Positions 1 through 11,100 of a DNA stretch of 64,000 nucleotides are shown piece after piece (position 1 is the first letter of the stretch; each line of letters begins with the position of its first letter). This DNA comes from Psychrosphaera algicola (lineage in GTDB: Bacteria > Pseudomonadota > Gammaproteobacteria > Enterobacterales > Alteromonadaceae): NCBI RefSeq assembly GCF_028401425.1, contig NZ_JAQOMS010000002.1:2170001-2234000 (forward strand), given 5' to 3'. The notes under the pieces were generated by a model that saw only the letters and a program-made list of their open reading frames with translations, searched no databases and was not told the origin of the DNA. Both the position numbers and the translations under genes were made by a program.

Positions 1-6
1 GTTTCA

Positions 7-1128
7 TTAGTACTTAGGCCCCTTCATTAAATCACTCCTTAATTGCTGCCTAAATTGTGCTTCACGGCGAAGAATGCCTCTACCATCACCACTGAGCGAT
101 AGGACCTGCCTTCTGATATTATTGTCCTGCTGCTTGAAGCCGGGTTTAGCTAATATATAGTTGGCCGCCCACGACACCCTGTCAGGCATGTATGTCCAAT
201 TAGTTCTATTCACGCCCTCACCATAGCTTCTGATGGAAATCATTCCGTCATTCTGAACAACGGACCTAATTACGATGCCGTTGTAAAATATGTGGTCATC
301 ATGCGTGATATTAACAACTCGAGAATTCTCACTGTCAGCAATATGACTGACGCGGCCTCCAGATACACCTGCCATCTGTATTTCTGTTACCTTATCGGCT
401 GAAACAGCATTTATTCCATCCGCCCCCGGTGCAGCGTTTTTGGTTAGGGAGTTGTAGACGTTTTCCACTGTGCAACTGGATACATCAGTCGAACAGATGT
501 TGTGAGACATGGTGTATTCATGATAGTAAGTGTCTGACTTGTCGTATCCGTTTCCATTCCCCTGACAGTCAATCGAGGTCTGGCATCCCGAGCTAGCGCC
601 TCCACTGGTACTCTTCTTTTATTACTTTTACCCTCGTCTTCTACTTTAGTTGATGTGCTACCTTTATTGTTGTTTTTTGGCCGCTCAATACTTTCATTGA
701 GACTTTAACCGTTGTCGCACCATTATCAGAACTTGATTCTACGTTGGTCACAACGCCAGTAATATCAGAGCCACAATCACCATTGGCACTTAGCCAGCCA
801 TTGTACAAGCGTAACCCGTTGGGTCTGTCCCAGACAACGGATTATTCATAATATACGAATAAGGGTTAACACTCTGGGTGCTTGTCGGGCTCTGAATAAA
901 TGGATCAACACTCATAAACCGGCCAAGGTTGTAATCGTAGATCCGACCGTTCATATGAATGAGTTCGACGTCGGCTAAATGCTCATGCGAGGTGAACCCT
1001 CGATTTGTATCTGCGAAAAGGGTCATTTCGCTGGTATTTGGCATATTCCTCGGTTTACCAAAAACATCGAAGTTACGGTATTGTAAAACGAGGTCTGCGT
1101 CGTTACTGACTTCATTGATACAGCACAA
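7..1128 (-). pseudogene. Rhs-family protein, 3' fragment with variable C-terminal tip
   Basis: Read on the minus strand, the first ~110 codons carry the end of the Rhs repeat-associated core: FDVFGKPRN, then GRIYDYNLGRFMSVDPF and DPTGY. Core and tip are followed by about 200 codons rich in Ser, Gly and Asn, then a tip region including HDDHIFYNGIVIRSVVQ that ends near position 7. Rhs proteins are large surface-delivered polymorphic toxins whose variable tip follows the DPxG motif; that is family knowledge. Here the hundreds of upstream YD-repeat codons are missing: an in-frame stop lies immediately before the first codon (a TTG), and no Rhs-like coding is seen upstream. Two or more frame changes (near 790-810 and 610-700) separate core and tip; they may be sequencing errors. 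I do not recognise the tip domain and see no immunity gene within the window. Most likely a displaced Rhs 3' cassette or a decayed gene. Confidence 0.7.
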
Positions 1129-1443
1129 CTAAATTGAATAGAGCAAATATTGATAAACGAATTATCAGTTCAAAGTTACCAAAAACCAGTGAATACCAAG
1201 CCAAGGATGTTTGTGGTGCTCATACCCTTCACAGTTTTTTACTCCACCACTAACCTGCAACCTATTAATGCTTTTTACCTTCTGTTCGCGAGTTCGGGCT
1301 GCATATACTGCGGGATTGAAAGTGAATTTAAGACCCAATTGATTTTGTAGAAATAAAGAAAAAGACAGAATCAACCCAATTCGATAAAACGTGCAAATAC
1401 TGCTGGATATAAAGGATTTGGGAGATTTTTATTAGAAGAAAAA
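1129..1443. other. intergenic gap with no supported gene
   Basis: AT-rich stretch between the truncated Rhs fragment and the tRNA cluster. Overlapping open frames of 60-70 codons exist on both strands, but none has a convincing ribosome site or recognisable protein. No Rhs coding continues here, which is why the Rhs fragment is considered 5'-truncated. Confidence 0.5.
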
Positions 1444-1519
1444 TGGTGCCTCGACCCGGAATCGAACCAGGGACACGGGGATTTTCAATCCCCTGCTCTA
1501 CCGACTGAGCTATCGAGGC
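1444..1519 (-). tRNA. tRNA-Phe (GAA)
   Basis: 76-nt cloverleaf on the minus strand beginning GCCTCGA and ending with encoded CCA. The anticodon arm is GGGGA-TTGAAAA-TCCCC with anticodon GAA. D-arm (AGCTCAGTCGGTAGAGC) and T-arm (GGTTCGATTCC) are canonical and the acceptor GCCTCGA pairs with TCGAGGC. The sequence is identical to the copy at 1688-1763. Confidence 0.97.
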
Positions 1520-1545
1520 ACTTAGGAGGTGCAATTTTAGAGAAA

Positions 1546-1621
<76 letters not shown>

Positions 1622-1687
1622 ACACTGGATACTCAAAGAGTACTCTCTAAAAGAGACTGTATGAATGACCATCTTTTTGGTGAAAGA

Positions 1688-1763
1688 TGGTGCCTCGACC
1701 CGGAATCGAACCAGGGACACGGGGATTTTCAATCCCCTGCTCTACCGACTGAGCTATCGAGGC
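1688..1763 (-). tRNA. tRNA-Phe (GAA), first gene of the cluster
   Basis: Identical over all 76 nt to the tRNA-Phe at 1444-1519, with the same anticodon arm and encoded CCA. Since all three tRNAs are on the minus strand this is the promoter-proximal gene of a Phe-Thr-Phe transcript. Confidence 0.97.
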
Positions 1764-1780
1764 ACATACTGTGCTTTTTT

Positions 1781-1808
1781 CCCGTAACAAGGCTGTCCTT
1801 GTTGCGGG
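1781..1808. other. inverted repeat upstream of the tRNA cluster
   Basis: CCCGTAACAAGG, three bases, then CCTTGTTGCGGG form a 12-bp stem with one G-T pair. On the minus strand it is followed by A residues rather than T residues, so it does not look like a terminator of the upstream EAL gene. It could be an mRNA 3' stem or a processing signal ahead of the tRNAs. Confidence 0.4.
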
Positions 1809-1897
1809 CGTGTATTAAACGGATTTTGGCTTTTTAAGTCAACTATTTTTTGCAATAGTTTTACCAAATGTGTAGTTTTTAGCCTATTCGAGCAGTT

Positions 1898-3051
1898 TTA
1901 AGCCCAAACATACGGTTTTGAGTAATAATATCCTTGTACAACTTCAATTCCCGCTTCTTTAACAAAAGCTAATTCTTGTTTGGTTTCGACGCCCTCAGCA
2001 ATAACTGTCATACCTAAAGCGTGAGCCATTTCAACAACGCTCTTTATAATAGCTTGGTTTTCGGTATTTATATGGCAATCAGCAATATATTGTCTATCGA
2101 CTTTTAACTCTTGAAATGGAAATTCGGTCAGTTGCTTCATCGTTGAATAACCCGTACCGTAGTCATCGATAGAAACAGAGCACCCTAGTAAACGTAATCG
2201 CGTGGTGATTTCCTGTGCAATCAGCAAATTATCGACAATGCACGATTCCGTTAATTCTATGGTCAACCTATTAGGTTCTAGGCCATATTTTTTAGTAACC
2301 CGTCTATCTCGTTGACAAACTCGTGAGACGTTAAATCTTTCATCGACAAATTAATTGAAAAATTAACGTCTTTATAATCCGCCATTTTCTCAAATGAGCA
2401 ATCAAAAAGAACTTTGTTAAATTCGGTGATCCTACCGTTATTCTCAAACAAATGAATAAACTGATTTGGGTAAATAATAGTGCCGTCAAAGGATTTTAAG
2501 CGAGACAATATTTCGTACCCGACTATATGCTCATTGCCCATTTCGACCTTGGGTTGAATAACCGGATAAAAAGTTTCTTTTGATATTTCAAATGTCTCGG
2601 CATCAAAAACGGCTTCGGCTAATGGATTGCCAACCGCCTTATTAGACATGATCCTCGCGGTAGCCTTATCGACAAGACCAACCAATTGTGTCGTGGAAAA
2701 TGGCTTGGTGAGTTGACCCAGTATCGCGAGATCATGCTGTTTTGCTATAGATTCAGCCATTTGCAGTACTTTTGACTCAAATCCCGAAATCACAATCACT
2801 TGACCTTGGTATCGCATGTCACCCAAAAATTTTAAAAATGCGATTCCATCAATTTTTGGCATCTGTAAATCAACCAAAACGATGTCATTTATACTAGAAC
2901 CCCGGCAAAGATAATCTAGTCCTTGTTGCGGACAAGCGTACTGTCCAATTGACTCAATTCCAATTTCACCGAACTTGTCTTCGATAAATTGTAAAAAGAA
3001 TGGGTCGTCGTCAACTGCGGTAATATTATTTAATAATTCTAAATTTTCCAT
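1898..3051 (-). CDS. response regulator with EAL c-di-GMP phosphodiesterase output
   Basis: About 384 residues. A receiver domain (~8-130) has the acidic triad DDD at 14-16, the phosphoacceptor Asp61 in VLVDLQMP and Lys116 in LTKP. An EAL domain follows (~160-384) with the signature as YEILSR, INLS, IELTES, DDYGTGYS, KVDR, EGVET and QGYYYSKP, so the metal and catalytic acidic residues appear intact and c-di-GMP hydrolysis is expected. ATG at 3051 is chosen over a GTG at 3072 because AGGA precedes it at good spacing. One G is missing near 2281 (expected MGLEP), splitting the reading frame; restoring it joins the two halves seamlessly. It is divergent from the hybrid kinase starting at 3173, a plausible cognate partner. 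Confidence 0.88.
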
Positions 3052-3172
3052 ACATCCTGTACCAAACCACACATACTAGTTTAAGTTTTAGATTGAATTG
3101 TCGAAATAAGCAAACGATACTGTATTACATCAACGTCAAATAATCTTAAAAATAATAGACTAAAGCGAATTT

Positions 3173-5992
3173 ATGGATATCGAAGCTAAGAAAGTGCCAT
3201 TTTTAAAGCCCGCGCAGCTTTTTACAATTTGGATTACGATTTTTGTATGTTTTGTCGTACTTGCCGCATTAGGAGGACTCAAAACCCTTCAACAATGGCA
3301 CGAGCCTCAAAACTATAAATCGGAGTTACAGAGTCATCTTGCATCCGCAGTTAAAGGCTTGCCTCTTGACTATCTAAGCTCAAATAAAGCTGCAGCGGCT
3401 CAAAACTACATTAATGCGGTACACGGTGGGGCTAAAAATAAAGCTTTTTTCTTATATAGAATGTCCGCCGGCAAGCTCGTTTTACATGCTAAAACCGGTG
3501 CATTTGATGGTTATATGCCAACACCAATATTGGCAAATCACGAAACCGATTTAAACAACTGGGTTGAGATAAGACGCATTATTAAAGTCGATAATCAAGA
3601 CGCGGGACTTATAATCGCAGCAATGCAAAAGAAGAAAGCCGATGTGCGGTCTTGGTTTATTGTTTTGTTGGTCGCTCTAATCGCGTCCATAATATTGACC
3701 CGAATAATTGCCTCAATGCTAAACCTTTCGGTTTCTAAATATGCGGTTCCTCTATTAAAAGACACCAATTTAATTGTAAATAAAAACAGCTTTGAAAAAC
3801 GTTTAGCCGTCAAAAAATTTGGTGCCTTCTCTGAACTCGCAGGCTCTTTAAACAAGTTGTTTAAATATGTCGCCCGCACCGAGCAAGCTAATAAAGAATT
3901 GGAAAAATCGAATCAGCAACTCGCCCAAGATATGGAAAGTAAAATTGCTGAACGAACCCATGCATTAAGAATTGCGATGGAAGAAGCTGAAGCCGCGAAT
4001 GAATCTAAATCGACGTTTTTAGCAACCATGAGCCATGAAATTCGAACCCCGATGAACGGCATTATTGGTTCCATCGACTTATTACGAAATAGCACTTTGG
4101 ATCAAAATCAGTATCGATTATCAGATACGATCCGAGAGTCTGCCTTTTCATTGCTGAGAATAATTGACGACATCCTCGACTTTTCAAAAATCGAAGCTGG
4201 AAAACTCGAAGTAGAAAACATTCCAATGTCGATTAATAGTATTGTAGAAGCGGTTGGCAGAACATTGATGTCCGTTGCTGAGCAGAAAAATGTAGAGTTA
4301 CGACTCTTTGTTGACCCTCGAATCAATGAAGGCCTAATGGGCGACCCAATACGCATACGTCAGATCTTGTTTAACTTAGCTGGCAACGCAATCAAGTTTA
4401 CTCAAACGACCCGCGAGCACACCGGCATTGTGCAAATTAGAGCGGAAATTTTAGAGTCTAATTTAGAGTTCACCAACGTCAAATTAAGAGTAATAGATAA
4501 TGGCCGCGGTATGTCCGAGCGCTGAGGTTCATTATGTATTTCAACCATTTAATCAAGCTGAAGGCGCTGTAACACGTCAATTTGGTGGCACCGGACTTGG
4601 CTTGACAATTTGTCAGCGCTTGGCTGACTTAATGTATGGACAAATTCACGTTAAATCTGAAATTGACGTAGGCTCAGAGTTTACGGTTAGTTTGCCACTA
4701 CGCACTAATCCAAGTTCTACAACCGAAATTGAACTCGACTTTTCCAAAGTTGATTTAGTGTGTTATTCACCTGATGGATTCCATACGGCGGCAATTGACG
4801 AATACAGCAAATATTTTGGCAGTAAAAACACCTTAGTTAATAGCGTCGAAAGCCTTATCCATGTTGCAAATCATTATCGCTATGACTTAGACAAACAGCC
4901 TATCTGGATCATCGACGCAACAGAATTTCATGATGAAGCATTAAAAACTATTGACCAGCTAATGACATTTGAAAAGTGTCAGCAGGTTCGATTCTTAATG
5001 CTAACTAACTCCATTAACTTCAGGAAAAAACAAGAGATCGAGTGTGGGTATTACATGCCGTGCCACTTTGCCGAGCCGCCCTATTAGAGGCTATTGGTGA
5101 AGTCATGGAAAACAAAAAGATCAAAAACATTGGCATGCCAAAAAATAGAAACACCCCTCGTGTCGCTAAATATGTGATGTCGATAGAAGAAGCTCGTAAA
5201 AATAGGAAATTGGTGTTACTTGCCGAAGACAATGCGATGAACCAACAGGTCATCACCGAGCAGTTAAATATGCTCGGTTATGCCGTAGAAGTAGCAAATG
5301 ATGGTGAAGAAGCGATTAATCTGTGGCGAAGAAATCATTATCCACTGGTGTTGACCGACTTACACATGCCAATTAAGAGCGGGTACGACGTTATTAAAAC
5401 TATTCGTAAAGAAGGCATTGATCAACCTAAAGAAAATGGCATAACCCGAGTTGTTGCTATTACGGCTAACGCCCTAAAAGGCGAAGAGCAAAAATGTATC
5501 AACCTAGGTATGGATGGTTACTTAACTAAACCGCTTGAGCTAGCAGATTTAGAAGTAGTGATGAAAAAATGGCTAGACCTTCACCCCGAAGCTCCTATTG
5601 AAATACAAACATCGGTCGCCCGTTCTGCGGAGCATCACCCAAAAGAGGTTGTGCCAATTCAACAAGCTGTTTTGATCAGTTATTTAGGTAATGATATTGA
5701 GCGCCACAAAAAGTATTTAAACATGTTCCAAGTAAGAGGCAATGAGCTTATCGACCAAATAAGTGAATTTGTAAAACAACAAGAACGTGAAAATGTTAAA
5801 AACTTTGCTCACCAATTTAAATCGATGGCAAAAAGTGTCGGTGCGATGACATTGCATGAGTCGACACTAAAATTAGAAAGTATTGCCCAATCAGCTGACA
5901 TGGCGGAAATTGAAGAATTGTTTACGCTTATTTTACAGCAGTTTAATGACGTTATCGTATTTGTAAGAGATAACTACAATATAGCAATTTAA
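3173..5992 (+). CDS. hybrid sensor histidine kinase with receiver and HPt domains (BarA/ArcB-like architecture)
   Basis: About 940 residues. TM1 is near 15-36, a ~120-residue extracytoplasmic sensor follows, TM2 is near 160-182, then a linker coiled coil. HisKA contains FLATMSHEIRTPMNG (His ~288). HATPase carries N (LAGNAIKF), G1 (DNGRGMS), F (FQPFNQ) and G2 (GGTGLGL) boxes. A degenerate receiver-like segment follows (no obvious phospho-Asp, ~530-640), then a true receiver with VLTDLHMP (Asp ~728) and KP, and a C-terminal HPt with FAHQFKSMAKS (His ~878). This is a full His-Asp-His phosphorelay in one inner-membrane protein. The frame is interrupted near 4515-4525 (between G1 and F boxes) and at the A-run 5025-5030, where one extra A gives KTRDRVWVLHAVPLCR; both are probably sequence errors. 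The sensor domain is not recognised. Confidence 0.88.
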
Positions 5993-6020
5993 CTTTAAAC
6001 CGCGATAAATAGGTCTCAAC

Positions 6021-6054
6021 AAAAAAGGGCGATGTTATTTACATTGCCCTTTTG
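6021..6054. terminator. bidirectional intrinsic terminator
   Basis: AAAAGGGC-GATGT / ACATT-GCCCTTTT stem with A-rich and T-rich flanks, placed between the convergent ends of the hybrid kinase and yggX. Confidence 0.75.
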
Positions 6055-6081
6055 TTTATGATGTTAGCAACCTGATGACCA

Positions 6082-6350
6082 TTAGCTTTTAGGGACGTAA
6101 CCTTCAACAGTCACATCTTTACCTTCAAACAAAAATCCAATCATTGAAGTTTCTAAAAACTCTCTATGTTCTGGGTTAATCATCGATAACTTATGTTCGT
6201 TAATTAACATTACTTGTTTCTTCTGCCACTCGGCCCAAGCTTCTTTGGATATGTTATTAAAAATTCGCGTACCGACTTCACCCGGGTACAATTGGAAGTC
6301 TAATCCTGGTGCATCTTTTTTAGATATTCACAAAATACTGTTCTGGCCAT
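6082..6350 (-). CDS. yggX: probable Fe(2+)-trafficking protein YggX
   Basis: Small cytosolic protein of about 89 residues linked to protection of Fe-S clusters from oxidative damage. It opens MARTVFCEYLKK, with the conserved N-terminal Cys7, and continues QLYPGEVGTRIFNNISKEAW, LINEHKLSMINPEHR and FLFEGKDV, which match the family along its full length. One A is missing in the T-run on the plus strand at 6316-6321; with it the N-terminus reads KKDAPGLDFQLYPGE. In enterobacteria yggX lies directly behind mutY; here the order is kept but about 320 bases separate them. Confidence 0.92.
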
Positions 6351-6670
6351 GTAAATTCTCACTCATGGTTAAAATAAAAGAGTTTATTTCGGTATTGTAA
6401 CTGAGCCTATATTGTAATACCAATTCCCATATTGAATAGTTCACTAATCGCGAATGAATTGCTTTCCAAAGTAGACTTTAACTACTGAGCCTTTGAAACG
6501 AGAAACAATTCCTTTTCACAGTCATTACCAAATAACCTTCACTTTTATACTCGCTCTTTGGAAGCCTATTCCTGCTTTAAAATTCGGTTCTGAATAAAAA
6601 GCTGGAGCAAAGTGCCTCAACTGTCAAAACCGCAAATCAAGTGAACCTCTGATTAGAAAATTAATAAACA
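6351..6670. other. intergenic gap between mutY and yggX
   Basis: About 320 bases of AT-rich DNA with no convincing open frame on either strand. It presumably holds the yggX promoter and the end of the mutY transcript. No clear hairpin with a T-run was seen. Confidence 0.4.
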
Positions 6671-7758
6671 TTAGTTATTTTGAGTCGCTAGTAACAGCAA
6701 CTTTTGGGCTACCGCTGACAATCCAACCTTCTGATTAACTTGGTCTGTATCATCCAAAGAAAACCAAATATCCGCAGACTCAGCAACAATCAAAGGTTTA
6801 CTCGACAATGAAATAAGAACGGGTTGCACATCCAAATGGTAATGACTAAATGTATGGCGAAATAGGTTCTGCTCTTCGGCTAACAAATCGTATTTAGCGG
6901 GGTTTATTTGCCAGTCTTGTAGTTGCGCTTCTATTTCCGCTAGGGAATCAAATTCGGGAAAACTATATAAGCCCCCCAAATCCCTGACATTGGTCGTTGA
7001 TATAAATATACAGATTGTTCATGTTTTAAAATGAGCAGGTGAGCAAATTTTATGGGTTTGTCTTTTTAGGCTTTTTACCCGGGCACTCGCTGACAATATT
7101 CTGGTTGAACGCTTCGCAATGTTTACTCACTGGACATTCACTGCATTTAGGTTTACTTCGAACACATAACGTTGCCCCTAAATCCATCATCACTTGATTA
7201 TAATTCGCGATGCGTTGTTTTGGCGAAAACTGCTCAGCCACTAGCCATAGCTGATCTTCAACGGATTTAGTCCTGAGCCACTGCGTAACGCCCATAAAAC
7301 GAGATAAGACGCGCTTGACGTTGCCATCTAATATCGCGTGATGTTGGTTAAGAGACAGAGATAAAATTGCCCCGGCGGTAGACTTACCAATGCTAAGGCA
7401 AAGCGAGTACTTGGTCAAACTGAGTAGGAAACTGACCGTTATATTGCTCCGTAATGATCTGAGCTGACTTATGTAAATTACGTGCTCTGGCGTAATAACC
7501 GAGTCCAGTCCAAAGATGCAAAACCTCATCTTGTGGCGCGGCGGCTAAATCAGCCACCGTTGGAAACTGCGCAATAAATCGCTCAAAATATGGGATTACC
7601 GTAGTGACTTGGGTTTGTTGCAACATAACTTCTGACAACCAAACTTTGTACGGCGTAACGTCTTGCTGCCAAGGTAAGTGTTTTCGGCCATGTTGGTCAA
7701 ACCATGACAATGCTCGCTTTGCAAACCAAGCGGCGTGTTGCTTATTTGTTTCGTTCAT
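6671..7758 (-). CDS. mutY: adenine DNA glycosylase MutY
   Basis: Removes adenine mispaired with 8-oxoguanine. The helical glycosylase domain has catalytic Glu43 in SEVMLQQTQV, the HhH motif LPGIGKSTAGA, the LDGNVKRVLSR segment with the catalytic Asp, and the [4Fe-4S] pattern C-x6-C-x2-C-x5-C in CVRSKPKCSECPVSKHC. A C-terminal NUDIX-like 8-oxoG recognition domain includes SGIWGGLYSFPEF. Three frame breaks occur. At 7393-7398 CCTGG is replaced by CCTTAG on the coding strand, exactly at the LPG of the HhH. At 7057-7059 and 6972-6977 a homopolymer has lost one base. Repairing these gives one standard-length protein (~362 residues). Confidence 0.93.
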
Positions 7759-7931
7759 AATTCAATTTTAAAAGAATATTTTGCCAATGGTATCAAATTG
7801 CGCCAATAGGAAGTCGACTTTTTAGGTTCTTTAGCTACGTAACCTGACAAACCAGTAAAAAACCTTGAGAGAAAATCGCTGCTATACGATAATAACGGCC
7901 TTTCCGACGGCAAAAAACGAGATTAGTCCAA

Positions 7932-8681
7932 ATGACCGAGCAAGATCACAAAACCATTGAGCAAGCAAAAGCCGAAGGTAAATACATACGTACCATTAAA
8001 AGCTTTGTGAAGCGAGAAGGTCGTTTAACTAAGGGGCAACAAGCTGCACTAGATCAACACTGGTCTACAATGGGTTTGGAGCACGCACAAGGTTTAGTCA
8101 ACTTTGAGCAGGTATTTGGCAACAACAACCCTGTTGTATTAGAAATTGGTTTTGGCATGGGTGCTTCACTCGTTGAAATGGCTAAAAACGCTCCGGATAA
8201 AAACTTTGTTGGTATTGAGGTTCATTTACCTTAGTGTCGGTGCGTGTTTGTCATCAGCAAACGAAGCAGGTGTCGATAACTTAAAAGTATACGAACACGA
8301 CGCGGTGGAAATTTTACGCGACTGCATTGCTGATCAGTCTATCGATACAATTCAGCTGTTTTTCCAGATCCGTGGCACAAAACTCGCCATCATAAACGCC
8401 GAATTGTGCAATCAGCATTTGTGCAATCTTTACGTTCTAAGCTTAAAATAGGTGGTGTTTTCCATATGGCAACTGATTGGGAAAACTACGCAGAACATAT
8501 GATTGAGGTGATGGACCAAGAAGAAGGGTTTATCAATATTGCCAGCGATATCAACTCTGATGAAAATGCCCATAGCATTTTTGTTGAACGCCCGGAACAT
8601 AGACCCCTTACCAAATTTGAACAACGTGGCCACCGTTTAGGGCATGGCGTTTGGGATATTATGTATAAGCGTGTGAGCTAA
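7932..8681 (+). CDS. trmB: tRNA (guanine-N7-)-methyltransferase TrmB
   Basis: SAM-dependent enzyme making m7G46 in tRNA. The N-terminus has IRTIKSFVKREGRLTKGQ, the SAM site VLEIGFGMGASLVEMA and GIEVH; after repair the catalytic region reads LFFPDPWHKTRHHKRR and the C-terminus HMATDWENYAEHM. Two breaks: at 8229-8234 CCTTAG stands where CCTGG would give HLPGVGACL, and the T-run 8359-8363 is one short of the PDPWHK reading. About 250 residues, normal length. Its TAA is one base before the rsmC ATG, so the two are co-translated. Confidence 0.94.
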
Positions 8682-8682
8682 C

Positions 8683-9746
8683 ATGTCCAATTTGTCACCT
8701 GAGAACCAAGTTTTAGAACGCAATATTGATCAGTTTCCTGCGGGTGACATTTTACTGCTCGATGTAATGCCCGACGATGCACCATTAAACTTTGCGTCTG
8801 TCCGTCAAGACATCACATGGCACGGTTTTACACCATTTTTCGATACCCACCAGTTTTTTCAAACCAAAAAATTCCACAAATTTGATGTTTCCTTTTCTGC
8901 TTGGTTCGATACCGAGCAGCGATTCGACGCCATTGTTATTTATTACCCTAAAGCTAAGCATCGTTTTGACTACTACCTTTCAATGGCGAGTAAATTGCTC
9001 AATGATAACGGTTTAATTTACGTCGTTGGCGAGAAAAAGGCGGCATTAAAAGCTGTGATAAAGGGCTAAAACCATTTGTCATAAAAGCCAATAAAATTGA
9101 CTCTGCTCGTCACTGTATGTTGTATATCGGAGCATCCAATGGCGTAGTTTGTCCAAAAACTATGGAACAATGGTATTCATCTACAACCCTTGATATCGAG
9201 GTTACAGGTGAAACTATTTCACTTACTTTATTCTCCCTTCCGGGCACTTTTAGCGCTAATCGACTAGATGATGGCACTGAACTGCTACTCAAAACAATCA
9301 CTTCTGTAACTGGCAAGGGTTTAGATTTTGGCTGTGGATGCGGCGTGATTAGTGCAGCTGTAGGCAAACGATTTGATACGCCAATGACGGCAGTAGACGT
9401 AGACGCACTCGCCATCGCAAGTAGCAACAAAACCTTTGAATACAATAACATAAAAGCAAAGGCATTAGCCTCAAATGGACTTTCACAGCTTATCGCGAAA
9501 GCCGATAAGTTTGACTTTATAGTGACCAATCCTCCCTTTCATACGGGTATAGACACCGACTACAATATTACCGAGCAATTCATTCAGCATAGTAAAAAAG
9601 TTTTACAACCTAAGTACGATTTTTGGATGGTCGCCAATGCCTTTTTACCTTACCCAGATGTTTTTAAGCATTACCTAAAACCTGTTGATGTAAAAAGTAA
9701 AAATAAGCGCTTTAATATTTATCACGCAGGCACTAGTATTAATTAG
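8683..9746 (+). CDS. rsmC: 16S rRNA (guanine(1207)-N2)-methyltransferase RsmC
   Basis: Two-domain methyltransferase: a degenerate N-terminal half (to ~120) and a catalytic C-terminal half with LDFGCGCGVISAAVG (SAM site), AVDVDALA and the NPPFHTG motif of amino-methylases. About 354 residues. The A-run at 9034-9038 is one base short; with it the junction reads EKKGGIKSCDKGLKPFVIKANK, typical of RsmC. The start ATG follows the trmB stop by one base, so the pair forms a small RNA-modification operon. Confidence 0.93.
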
Positions 9747-9864
9747 AGTAATTATACCACTCACGTCGTGGTTGATTACGTTTACGCAGGTTCATTCCTG
9801 AATTCATTGATCGGCAGAAAGTAGTCGCACGGTTAATATAACTTAAGCATTTTACGGAGAGATT

Positions 9865-11093
9865 ATGCTAGGTGTTATATCTATGATTTTAGCTGGTGGT
9901 GAAGGTACTCGGCTATATCCGCTGACTAGAAGTCGCAGCAAACCCGCAGTACCTTTTGCCGGACAATACCGGCTAATAGACTTTGCGCTTAACAATTTCG
10001 TAAACTCTGATTTTCTTAAAATATTTATTCTTACCCAATTTAAATCCCAATCACTGAACATACATTTACGCCAAGCCTTAGCACGTATCTGGGATTACAG
10101 ACCGCTTTATTGACCCTATTCCTGCGCAGATGCGTATGGGTAAACGTTGGTATGAAGGCACAGCCGATGCGATTTATCAAAATTTACGACTTGTGCAAGA
10201 ACATAATCCAGACCATGTTTGTGTCTTCGGCAGCGACCATATCTATAAAATGGACATCCGGCAAATGGTTGATCTGCATAAAAAACGCGGCGCTAAATGC
10301 ACCGTTGCAGGTATAAAAGTCCCCATCGCTGAAGCCTCAGAATTTGGCGTAATAGAAATTGATGAAGATTGGAACATGGTCAGCTTTGAAGAAAAACCAG
10401 AGTCACCAAAGTGCATCCTATAGCCAACCCGATTTCGCATTAGTCAGTATGGGTAATTATGTTTTTGCTGCGAAAGCCCTTTATTCAGAATTAGAACGCG
10501 ATGCGGCAAAACAAAAAAGCCACCACGATTTCGGAAAAGATATAATCCCGCACCTTTGTGATGAAGGTGAAGTTTTTGTTTATGACTTTAGCCGTAACGT
10601 CATCCCTAACGACGTTGGTAATCAAATGTATTGGCGCGATGTTGGTACGATTGACAGTTATTGGCAAACCAATATGGAATTATTGGCAAAAGAACCAGAA
10701 TTCGATTTATTTAACAACCAATGGCCTTTTAGAACCTACCACCCATCACTTCCACCGGCACTGATTCGAGCATGTCGAAATGGCAAAGAAAGTGTCATTC
10801 GAAATTGTGCTATTTCAGCGGGCACAGAAGTATACGGTGCAACTATAGATCACTCCGTATTGGGTTATGACTGTAAAGTACGCTCCGGTGCTGAAATTTA
10901 CGAATCGGTTTTAATGGGCGACAACAACATAGGTAAAAACGTTGTTTTGAATAAATGTGTCATAGACAAACATGTTCGTGTCGCGGATGGTGTTACTATA
11001 GGGGCAGATCCTGAGCAAGACCGCCAACGCGGCTTCACAATTTCGGCCAACGGTGTCACCGTTGTGCCACAAAATACAGATGTATTAGAGTAA
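9865..11093 (+). CDS. glgC: glucose-1-phosphate adenylyltransferase
   Basis: Makes ADP-glucose, the committed step of glycogen synthesis. The nucleotide-binding N-terminus has ILAGGEGTRLYPLT and KPAVPFAGQYRLIDF; then GTADAIYQNL, GSDHIYKMD, FEEKPESPKCIPG and a left-handed beta-helix C-terminus with SVLGYDCKVRSGAEIYESVLMGD. About 410 residues. Two breaks, both at an expected CCWGG: CCTTAG at 10076-10081 (repair gives QAWHVSGITDRFIDPIPAQ) and CTATAG at 10418-10423 (repair gives CIPGQPDF). GGAGAG precedes the ATG. Seven bases separate it from glgA, an operon. Confidence 0.93.
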
Positions 11094-11100
11094 TCATTTT

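Noticed and set aside
1150..1534. Short open frames over the tRNA cluster and the gap beside it
   Set aside because: They run through tRNA genes or lack start signals and resemble no protein.
1781..1808. Terminator for the REC-EAL gene
   Set aside because: The stem is good but is followed by A residues, not T residues, in the direction of transcription.
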